64,000 bases of DNA from Saturnia japonica (lineage: Eukaryota; Arthropoda; Insecta; Lepidoptera; Saturniidae), in NCBI GenBank assembly GCA_033032175.1, contig CM065325.1, positions 7,716,930 to 7,780,929 on the forward strand, written 5' to 3'. The notes beneath the pieces are model-generated. The model was not told the DNA's origin. It did no database searches and was given only the letters and a program-made list of their open reading frames with translations. Of this stretch, positions 37,601 to 49,600 are shown one piece after another. The position numbers and the translations under genes were made by a program. Within the stretch, counting starts at the first letter, position 1. Every line of letters begins with the position of its first letter.

Positions 37601-40600
37601 CTTTTTGTAACTCATGCGATAAGAAAATCTACAAAATATCCATTTCACATGTAAGGCCGATTAAAATGTTTTGTTCACAAACTAAATTGATTTAGAAAGT
37701 TTATAAAATATCTATTCATAAATAAATTGAGAAAATGTCGTATTTAATCACATTAATTCCCCGAAAATATACGAATTCAAAATAAAATGTTATCAAATAC
37801 TTGATTGAATATTTGCGATTTTTAAACTAGATTTCAAAGAGTTTGACATATGTCGATAACAGTTTATCGAAAGGAGTTCGTACGTATACCTAAAAAATAG
37901 TTTTTAATCATTGTCATTTTTTAGATTCCCTCAAAATATTCGACTATTATTATAAATTTATTATATATTTATTAATTTGTAAAATAAAAAATATTCAAAG
38001 ATTATCTGCAAGCATTATGAAAAAAATGTTTTGCTCATAGATACGTAAAACTAGTGAAGCTGCGTTCTGGTTCTGTAGTTACATTATTCATGTCAATTTG
38101 TTATTTTATTATTAACTAGCTATGCCTGCAGCCTCGCCCACGTGGACTATAGAAAAGCCATGCAAATCTTACCCCCCTTTTTTAATGCCTACCATTATGG
38201 TAGTACATTAATTTGCTATATCTCGTATGGTTTACTCAGCATAAGCCGTTTAAGCGCCCGAATCGATTCACCATGATCAGTTTTTTTTAATTTGTGCGAA
38301 ACCCTAATTCTTTTTTTTAAATAAAAGTAGCCTAAGTTACTCCCTATATCACCAGCTATCTATCAGTGAAGTCACATCAAACGTCGTTTTGGAGATTACG
38401 CAACAAACTAAGTTACTCAGACGGACTAATAATTAACCAAATGGGCTTTTTATCTATACTTTGAAGTCACATCAAACGTCGTTTTGGAGATTACCCGCAA
38501 CAAACAGAATAGACTATGTTCGGACAAAAATTACAAAAATGGGCAATTTCATTGTACTTATGTATGTAATTAAATATATTTTAGGATATATACGTTATCT
38601 ATGCAACGTTGTTATCTATGCACTTTTGCCATATCATAGGTAGTTCATTGAACCCTTTACTAAAAAAACCATGGGGGCGAGAATCAATAAACTCTTTGAA
38701 GGCGGTTTGGACTGCCGCATTGGAGTTGAATTTTTTTCCTTGTAAGAAGTTGTCCAAATTGCGGAAAAATGGTAATCTGTTGGAGCAAGGTCTGGGGAGT
38801 ACGGTGGATGTCGCAGACATTTCAATAGTAGCTCATATAACTTAGTGGTTGTTTGTTGTGCAGTGTGTGGTCTTGCGTTGTCGTGAAGCAGCAGTGGCCT
38901 AGAGCGATTGACCAATCTCGGTTGTTTAGCAGCTAGTTCTTCCTTCATGTTTTGCAGTTGCTGACAATAGATATCTGCCGCAATTGTTTGTCCAGATTTT
39001 AGAAAGCTGTAGTTACTTTTAGTTAGCTGTTGTGTTGTTTAGCTGAAAGGTGTCGTTCACGACACCGGTGCTAGTCCACCAAACACTCACAAGTAACTTT
39101 TTCTGAGTCAATTTTCGTTTAGGGCAGGATTTGGGCTGGGTCTCCAGGGTTCAGCCATTGCGACGAGCGCTTTCGATTATCGTGCAGTATCCACTTTTCA
39201 TCACAAGTAATGATTCGATTTAAAATCCCTTCATTATTGTGTCGGTTGAGCAAAGTAACACTGCAGTCGTCACGTGTTTGCAAGTTCGATTCACTCAATT
39301 CATGAGGTACCCATCGTTCAAGTTTTTTTACTTTCCCGATTTGCTTCAAGTGGATTAATACAGTTTTATCACTTACCCCGAAGCCTGCAGCTACCTCTGA
39401 AGTCATGTTATAAAAATTCTTTGGCTGTACTACACTCATCAAAAAAGTCTAAGCAACATATACTAATTTAAATTTTAGGATGGTTCTTCATATTATAACG
39501 TTGTATTTTATTTTTAAAATAATATCTTTAGGGTTCTATGATGTAAAAATAACAGCTCTTGTCTTTATAAGTTCTTTTAATAACAGAAATGAATAATATT
39601 AGAATATATTGTAGAAACTAAGATACATAAGAAACTAAACTTTTTTTCTTACAAAATGAAATTTCTAAAGAAAATGTATTTATTGTGAAAGAATAGAACA
39701 ATTTAATACAAAGTATGGGCTCCTCTGCTATTCAGAACTTGTCGGCAACGATTATTCATTGAATTAATGAGACTGTTTATGTCATCTTGCGGTATTCGCT
39801 CCCAATGGAATTGTAGCAAATCCTTCAGCTGTTGGGTTGTTGTCGCTCCGTCCAAGTCCTTCAAAACACGTCTCTGGAGCATGTCCCATGCGTGCTCGAT
39901 GGGGTTGAGATCTGGCGATTGTGCAGGCCAGGGCAATACCCGGATGTTCTCCGTTGCAAAGTATTCACTGGTTCGCTGAGCTGTATGTGAACGCGCATTG
40001 TCATGCATTAACCTAAAATCGGAGCCAAAGGTTTGTGCAAATGGGTAGACATAAGGTCTGAGAATATCCTTAATGTAATTTTCAGCATTCATGTTTCCAT
40101 TTACAAAAACGAGCTCAGTTCGCCTGTTCTTCATAATACCCGCCCATAACATAACTGTTGAGCCGCTGTATGGATGAACTTCCTGAACGCACCTGAGCCT
40201 TTCAGTATTTCCGGGCCGACGATACACTCGCACCATTCTTGTATCAGGCTTAAACCAGAATCGCGACAAAAATAAATATCGCTTATTTTCGTAAAATATA
40301 AGGTTTTACAATATAATTTAGTGTTTGGTACCCATACATATTACAGTTATCGTTACCTGTGCCTTTTTGTAACTCATGCGATAAGAAAATCTACAAAATA
40401 TCCATTTCACATGTAAGGCCGATTAAAATGTTTTGTTCACAAACTAAATTGATTTAGAAAGTTTATAAAATATCTATTCATAAATAAATTGAGAAAATGT
40501 CGTATTTAATCACATTAATTCCCCGAAAATATACGAATTCAAAATAAAATGTTATCAAATACTTGATTGAATATTTGCGATTTTTAAACTAGATTTCAAA

Positions 40601-43600
40601 GAGTTTGACATATGTCGATAACAGTTTATCGAAAGGAGTTCGTACGTATACCTAAAAAATAGTTTTTAATCATTGTCATTTTTTAGATTCCCTCAAAATA
40701 TTCGACTATTATTATAAATTTATTATATATTTATTAATTTGTAAAATAAAAAATATTCAAAGATTATCTCCAAGCATTATGAAAAAAATGTTTTGCTATA
40801 GATACGTAAAACTAGTGAAGCTGCGTTCTGGTTCTGTAGTTACATTATTCATGTCAATTTGTTATTTTATTATTAACTAGCTATGCCCGCAGCCTCGCCC
40901 ACGTGGACTATAGAAAAGCCATGCAAATCTTACCCCCCTTTTTTAATGCCTACCATTATGGAGTACATTAATTTGCTATATCTCGTATGGTTTACTCAGC
41001 ATAAGCCGTTTAAGCGCCCGAATCGATTCACCATGATCAGTTTTTTTTAATTTGTGCGAAACCCTAATTCTTTTTTTTAAATAAAAGTAGCCTAAGTTAC
41101 TCCCTATATCACCAGCTATCTATCAGTGAAGTCACATCAAACGTCGTTTTGGAGATTACCCGCAACAAACAGATAGACAGACGGACAAAAATTAAAAAAT
41201 GGGCTTTTTATTATACTTTGATTAATTAAATATATTTTACAAAAAACATTGACTTTATGTTTGTTATCTTTGCACTTTTGCCATATCATAGGTAGTTCAT
41301 TGAACCCTTTACTAAAAAAACCATGGGGGCGAGAATCAATAAACTCTTGAAGGCGGTTTGGACTGCCGCATTGGAGTTGATTTTTTTTCCTTGTAAGAAG
41401 TTGTCCAAATTGCGGAAAAATGCTAATCTGTTGGAGCAAGGACTGGGGAGTACGGTGGATGTCGCAGACATTTCAATAGTAGCTCATCTAACTTAGTGGT
41501 TGTTTGTTGTGCAGTGTGTGGTCTTGCGTTGTCGTGAAGCAGCAGTGGCCTAGAGCGATTGACCAATCTCGGTTGTTTAGCAGCTAGTTCTTCCTTCATG
41601 TTTTGCAGTTGCTGACAATAGATATCTGCCGCAATTGTTTGTCCAGATTTTAGAAAGCTGTAGTGAAGGACACCGGTGCTAGTCCAACAAACACTCACAA
41701 ATAACTTTTTCTGAGTCAATTTTCCTTTAGGGCAGGATTTGGGCTGGGTCTCCAGGGTTCAGCCATTGCGACGATCGCTTTCGATTATCGTGCAGTATCC
41801 ACTTTTCATCACAAGTAATGATTCGATTTAAAATCCCTTCATTATTGTGTCGGTTAAGCAAAGTAACACTACAGTCGTCGCGTGTTTGCAAGTTCGATTC
41901 ACTCAATTTATGAGGTACCCATCGTTTAAGTTTTTTTACTTTCCCGATTTGCTTCAAGTGGATTAATACAGTTTTATCACTTACCCCGAAGCCTGCAGCT
42001 ACCTCTGAAGTCATGTTATAAAAATTCTTTGGTTGTACTATTTGTATCCGGCTGGTTTTGGTAAGATTAAACAGGTTACATAGAAGATTAAAAAAAAAAA
42101 AATCCCGCTATTTTTTTTTTTTTCTGTACAAATGAGTGACTGTAATGAAGAAATTCGAGACATTATAAAATATTATTACAAAAAAGGCAAAAATGCAACT
42201 CAAGCGGCGAAAAAAATTTGTGATGTTTATGGACCTAATGCAGTGTCAGTAAGAGTAGCACAAAGTTGGTTCATACGTTTGTTTTCAGTCCGGAAATTTT
42301 GTTTTTAAGATGCACCTCGCTACGGTTGCCCTGTTACGAATAAAATGGACGCCATTTTTGAAAAAGTAGAGCAAGATCGGCGTATCATTAGTTACAATGT
42401 AGCTGAAGAACTGGAAATTGACCACAAAACAGTTTTAACACATTTGAAGAAAGCTGGCTATACCAAAAAGCTCGATATTTGGGTGCCACACGAGCTCACT
42501 GAAAGAAACCTAACGAACCGTTTACTCATTTGCGAATCATTATTCAGACATAATGAAACCGAACCGTTTTTGAAGAGATTGATAACTGGCGATGTAAAGT
42601 GGATAACGTACGACAAGAACGTGCGAAAAAAGTCGTCGTCCAAGGTCGGCCAGGCTGAACAGACTGTTGCTAAACCTGGGCTAACTCGAAATAAAGTGAT
42701 ACTGTGTGTACGGTGGGACTGGCAGGTCATTATTCATTTATGAGCTTTTACCGCCCGGCAAAACCATCGAATCGGATCTCTACTGCCAACAACTCATGAG
42801 ATTAAAAGAAGCAGTTGAGAAAAAGCGGCCGGAATTGATCAACAGCAAAAATGAAGAGAGTTTGGCTGGGAGGTGTTAGTGCATCCACCATATAGCCCTG
42901 ACCTTGCACCTTCAGATTTTCACCTGTTTCGGTCTCTTCGGAATTTGTTACGTTCTATAAGGTTAAAAGGTTAACCTACAGGTTAACCAGGTTCTAAAGG
43001 TTCATCAAGAGCGGAATGCCAAAACTATTTGTCGCGTTCTTTTGATCAGAAGTCCCAAAGTTTCTACAGCAACGGGATCATATCTCAACCTACAAAAAGG
43101 CAGAAAGTCATCGAACAAAACAGCATATATAAACTGTAAATAAACTTTGAAAAAAAAAATGTCTTGAGTTTTCATATAAAAATGCGAAGAAACTTTTTCA
43201 CCGTCCTATTACTTTTTACGTATTCAGTAATAACTGTTATTTTGACATTACAAACAGACACTTCAATTTTATTAATTGTTAATATAATGTTTATTGTAGT
43301 ATAGAGTGATTTTTAACAATAGCCATGGAAAATGGGTAATAATTTCAACTTTTTTTTACAAACGTGTTTTACATTATTGCATACTTTCATGCAAATGGGA
43401 ATCGCTCAAAAGCATAGATTTAGTTAATACTAGCAATTCCCGCAGCTCCTCACGCGTTTATTATGCAATTATTTCTTCATATCTTAATTATTATTTTTAC
43501 TCATATTTTATGATTTCTGAAAGTATTATTGAAAATTCATATAGCCTATCAATTAACTAATGACATAGCTTCCCGAGTACAACATTGTATAAGAATCTGT

Positions 43601-46600
43601 CAAGCGATTTTGAGTGAAATCTGGACATACAGTCACGTAATATTTTTATGATTTTTACGAATTCGTGCATTTCTGAGTAGGTATATGTGAGTATCCTTTA
43701 TAAAGGACATCAATCGAGAAATTTTAATTATTCTAATTAATTCTCAATTGTTTTTCATACAATGATGTACATAGGAAGTATAAGACATTGTATAATTAAC
43801 AGGCTATAAGAGTCGTTGATAACACGTCTAGAAATCGTAAAAAAATAATATTTGTATTGATTCAAAACCGAATTTCATGAAATTTTGTAGAAAGGAAGTA
43901 TGTCATTAGCTTATGAATCGTCAATAATAAGAGTAAAATACAAATTCGGGGTTAAACTTATTATCGTTTAATAAACTCGAGCGGAGCCGCGGGGCACCGC
44001 TAGTATTATATAAATTTGTGGTTTTGTAAAAATTGCGTGTTTGTTGAACTAGGCGACATGAATACATCGATATGTGTATCGATATCGACATTAAAGCCGA
44101 GTCAGTACATGGTGCAGTACTATTACACACACACTAATGTATTTTGTTTTTCGGCTCGGCTAATTCTACTCATAGCCGATCTATATTATACTACATCTAT
44201 GGTGATACCTTACTCAGATACAGCATCAAATGTGAATTGTAATGATCTAATTTGAATCTGGACTGAAGGTGCGTTGGAAATTAGTAATAAATGTGTACTT
44301 AAGACCAGCAATTTTACTTATGATATGGATTCTTTTTGAGACTTATAGTAATACTAGCTGTGCCCTGTGGTTTCACCTGCTTATAATTTAGAAGAAATCA
44401 CTGATTGATGATTTCTAATACATCAAGATAGACAATAAATATTCTTATAGGACTGCGAGATGGTCACATCGCAGCATCGCACGGCTCGTTTGCGCCACTA
44501 CTATACACATGACCTGAGCTGAATGTTAAATTATTTTAATTAGATTAACGAAGATTAGCTTCATTAAATTGTCTTTATGTAACTTTTGTTCGTAAGCATT
44601 AATATGCCATGCTTTAAAATAATGCACACAAATTAATTTTTAATCTTCAATAAAAAAATTCACTATACCTTATTGTGGCTTATGTATAAGAGATAGATAT
44701 ATGCTATCGCCAACTTTTTTTTAGATATACTAATGACCAATATTTTTTGGCAACATTATATTTACGTATCTTTAACCATTACACCAGCGCACGCGGATAA
44801 AGTAGTTCGCGAGGGCTTCGACTTCCGACTTACGTAATAAAAATAAATTTTTAAGACTACCTGGGAACTGTAACTTAATGAACTGTAACTGAATCTGACT
44901 TGTAGTTCTAGAGATTGGCGTGCATAAATAAACAAACAAAAAAACTTTTATGCTTTGTTAATTTAGTATAGATACGCATAGAGATAGGCAGGCGAGACAG
45001 CACTCAGGAACAATGTATATTATACAAGGAGTCCAGAAAGGGTACCGGATATTTGTAAGTTCAATGAAAAAAAAATTATTTGTATGCAATAAAAAAGTTT
45101 ATTGTTTATTATTAGCATATGAATTGGAGAATTATTTGGAAAAGATGATGTTATCCAAATGATGACCGTTACGTTGCTGGCACTCTTCTAAACGGAAACG
45201 AAGATTGGCGATAACACGTTGACACATAGCTATCGATATTGCTGCCATTTCTGACCTGATGTTTTGCTTTAACTGGGTTAGATTCGTCAAATTGTTTTGA
45301 TAAACCTTACTTTTAAGGTATCCCCATGCAAAATAGTCAAGCGGGCTAAGGTCGGGGCTTCTGGGAGGCCAGTTGATGTTACCCCTTCGCGAAATGACTT
45401 TATTAGGGAATAATTCGTTAACAACTTCCATTGAGTCATTTGAGGTATGGCAAGTGGCCCCATCTTGCTGGAACCACGTTCTTGAGTTGAAACCTGCAAA
45501 CTCCTGCAACTCTGGGACCAAAAGATTTCGCAACATATCGCAATAACGGTCACTATTTACATTAATTGCTCGGCCTCGTTGATCTTCATGAAAATAAGGA
45601 CCAATTATGCCTTTAGCAGACATAGCGGCCCAAACAACGACCTTTGGGCTATGCAGGGGTCGTTCATGCTTTCGCCTCGGATTCTCCACTGCCCAGTACC
45701 GACAATTCTGCTTATTAACATGACCATTCAGGTGAAAATTTGCTTCGTCACTGAACAGTATGTTGTTAAAGTTGTTAAATCGCTGCAGCATTTCGTTCGC
45801 AAAATTCAGTCGATTAGCATAGTCCGTATCCTTCAATTCTTGAACCAATTGAATATTATAGGCTTTTAGACGTAAGTCTTTCTTTAAAATCGAATGTAAA
45901 GACGATTTTTTGATGTTCAACGCTTGGCTTCGCTTTCGGATGGATAAAGACGGATTTTGACGAACCGACGCCTCAACTTCTTCAATTGTTTCTTCATTGC
46001 GAACTGAACGAGGACGACCAGAGTTTTGAATTTTAACTGTCGCACCTGTATTCTCGAACATCCTGATCCATTTCCTAATGCTATCGTCACTTGGCGCGTG
46101 GCGTGTACGATATTCCGCACGATAGAGACGTTGAGCAGTCACTATTGAATCATCATTACGATAATACGCTCGTACGCAAAATGCGCGATGCGTCCCCGAG
46201 TACTGTTCCATCGTGACTAAAACTCCACAAAATGGCGGACGCCACGAACCCCTCCCCGCACCCTTTAGACGCCCCGTTTCGAATATGGCGCGAAAACAAA
46301 TACCCGATACCCTTTCTGGACATCTGTTATATACAATGACTTATTAAATGAGGTTTTCAAAATCCAGTAGCTCGAGGGAGAATGTTACTATTCCACGGCT
46401 CATGAGAAAATGTCTTTAAGCCGGTCGTTGCTTGCTTGTAAAGTGCGTGCGGTCACAGAGTACACACCTGTTGTTATCGCGTCCAGCCAATAGTGAGAGT
46501 CAATAGTACTGATACTAGGTCAATTAATAATAGCACGGATACTATACGGATCCCTTATCGACGATTCTTTAAGATATATTAAATAATTTCATAATTAATT

Positions 46601-49600
46601 CGTCATATTGGTAGAGAAAACTGGTCCTTGTAACAATAACAAGTTCAAAATATTGAATTCCCTATGCTTTATCATTTAACGCCAAGTGAGATTTTATTCA
46701 CTAATGTTACGAGAATGCAGGGTAACTTATATTATACAATGTAATTATATATAATGTTAAAAAAATACGGCCATATTAAGCCAGCGAGTGCATGCAACCG
46801 TAATGTATATATAATACATTTTGTTTCAGTACCCCCACATCAGATGTTGTTATATGACAAATCGGGAGCGGATGTTTCCGGGGTGGTGGGACCTTTGGAG
46901 GAAGGGGTCGCTTTGGTGTTGGTTTGCGAAGTACGTGGTGGTAAGTTAATAACAATGAAGTTATTATATATTATGTTTCTTACCGGGTTTTGATTCACAA
47001 ATATTTTTAAGTTATTAAATAAGAATTGTTGATATTATAATGTATATATATAAACATCTATCTATTTCGACTCGTCCTCAACTGGTGTTATTGTACAAGC
47101 CTCTTTTGCTTTCCTGAGGTTTATTAAACCCTTCATACATTGGCGTCGTAAACAAGTAAGTATTTCTCGCTTTTCAGAACGTTTGCCCCGGTTTATATTT
47201 TACTTCCACACACATTCGTTTCGGTTTTTTTGTGGTTCTTTCATCAAATATACGGTCCACTGGTTCACATGCGCACACCAACGCAGCAGAGGTACATTTA
47301 AATATAATGTAGGTGATACACTCTACCATTCAGTAGTAACTAAAAGTACCAATAGTTACCTATAATTTGGGGATATTTCTTTAATTTACCTTTATGAATC
47401 AAATAAAGATTCAAGTTTATTTATTTATTAAAGAAGCGTCAACAGCGCGCATATTTCACTTGAGTCATTTTTACATTTAATTCTAAGTCTAATACAGACA
47501 TGCAAACCTATTATAAGCGTCCACTACATTGATAACATAAAATAATTCAATGTAATTTGAACAATAAAATAAATGAAGTAAATACAAGTAAGTTATTCTA
47601 ACTAAACTAAAAAGTAATACTAATAATAATTGAAATTAATACTAATATAAATAACAGAAAATTAATGTAATTAACATTGTCACATTAAAATAATTAATCG
47701 AAAGGACTACTGTTTTAATTAATAATGGGAAAGAGAAATAAAATAGTGAGACCAGTGATTATGAATATCGGTTATTGTAAATTAAACTAAGTCCCTGATG
47801 TGAAATAACTTTTAATCTTGGTAATAATGTTCGGTAATGTCTTAAGTTTAAAAGCATCGCCGCTACAAAGCAGATCGCGCTGATACAGCTAATGTACCCA
47901 GTAATAACTCAATTCTTCAATCCATCCGAAGATAGGACCTTAATATGTCCTATTTGTAGGTTGTTCTATTTCTGTGAACTGCAATGATCACTTTCAATCA
48001 GATGGTCAGGTTGCTTACTACTTCATTTACGTCAAAAAGAATTACTGTTTTGCAAGAGTTAGACCCATATGATGTACTACGTGTTATTTCTTTCTTCTTT
48101 TTATTGAATAGTAAGTGTGTTCACTGTTTATCCACAATTGTGACAAAGGCTTTTAATAGAATACTTTTCTAATTATTCCTGTAACTTTCAAACATAGCTC
48201 TCAGAAGAAGGCGGTACCCTTGTTAAAACTGTTTTTTTTTTTTGTGGCAACTTAAAATGTTTGTTACCAGTTATCATAATCCACTTCACTTGTGCACTGT
48301 AACCAAACTAAATCATTGAAAATGCGGCCAAAGCTACATAATACAGGGGCCAAAAATCATAAGTTTATGAATAGAAATAACAATCAACAGACGTCAGATC
48401 AAGTTCCCGCCAAAAAGACCCTTGTTAGTTCCCTACGAATAACTTTCAAAATATTTTGTTACACTATATTATGTCTATTTTATTTTAATGTACCTATTAT
48501 ATCTAATTCTTTTTATATTGACAAGGATTTCTTTATAAAAAACGTCTAAAAGAGAGGATTGCTGCGAGTCGAGGAGTACTGAAAATATTCAATACGAAAT
48601 ATCCAAGTTAATATATCATAGAGTACACCTGAAATAGAACGGATGAAAGGTTTCGAATAGTTGATATTCAGGATTTCAGGTCAGCGATCAAAAGTTGAAA
48701 TTGTTCTCTATTTTTGAATAGAAACGATGAGAATATTATTGTATATAATCACGTATTTTTTCTTTATCCTGGGATATATTCTTATAAGTTTTTTTATACC
48801 ACAACGGTGGCAAACAAACATACGGCCCGCCTGATGGTAAACGGTCACCACAGCCTATAGACGTTTGCAACACCAGAAGCATCAAATGCGCGTTGCCGAA
48901 AACCTCAGCAAGAAGCTCATTCCACATTCGAAGCCTTCGAGGAAGAAAACTTCTCTGAAACCGAACTGTCCGTGACAATTTTGGCTCCAAGGTGTGAGGC
49001 TGAACTGCCTGCCGATGCCAAGCATTTCGATGATGAAAGGTAGCCGTTGAAGTACAAAACGAAGTCGGCTTTTTCTAATTTGCTTTTTATAACAATGTTA
49101 TAACGCATTTGTACATTATAACTAATAACATTTTCATTTTGTTAGTCTTTCGGTCATTGACACAGCTGCCCTCAATGTTGTGGTCATGACAAAATTCAGT
49201 TTAAAGGATGTAGTTGACACTTTTCGATAAAATATATGATCTAACTATAAATAATAATCATACACACAGACAGCATTACTGACGAGATAAATTAACAGGA
49301 TCAGTGCAAACTATACTTTCCGCATTACCTATTAAACACACTCAAAATATAGATGCTTTCTCAATAGAAGTACGAAGGAGACTGTGACTGGAAAAGCTAG
49401 CATCACCACCGAGCTATGTAGGAACCATAATGGATTTACCTTTTGGAAATAAACTTCCATGACACCTTTGAAAGTTAACAAACCGACTTCAAATTCAAGT
49501 GGACCACTGCAAGTAGAACATGGTTACATGGGGCTTTGGAGAAAAAAGTGAAGCCATATGCGACTACGGTTACACCCAAGTCATACTACATATCTTCTCG

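Larger units (their letters stand above)
45025..46327 (-). mobile_element. Full-length DD41D (rosa/Visitor-type) Tc1/mariner transposon
   Basis: A 1.3-kb element. Left terminal repeat GTCCAGAAAGGGTACCGGAT (45031-45050, continuing ATTTGT to 45056) pairs with the inverted copy at 46296-46321 (about 23 of 26 positions match). Outside lie six less conserved bases and TATA on both sides (45021-45024 and 46328-46331), consistent with TA target duplication. It encloses one intact transposase gene on the minus strand. Its structure fits a complete, possibly recent insertion in the intron of the side-like gene, antisense to that gene. Confidence 0.88.

Noticed and set aside
46754..46993. 79-codon frame starting ATG before exon C as a small gene
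   Set aside because: The ATG lies in the intron upstream of a good acceptor; only 46830-46940 matches the Ig domain.
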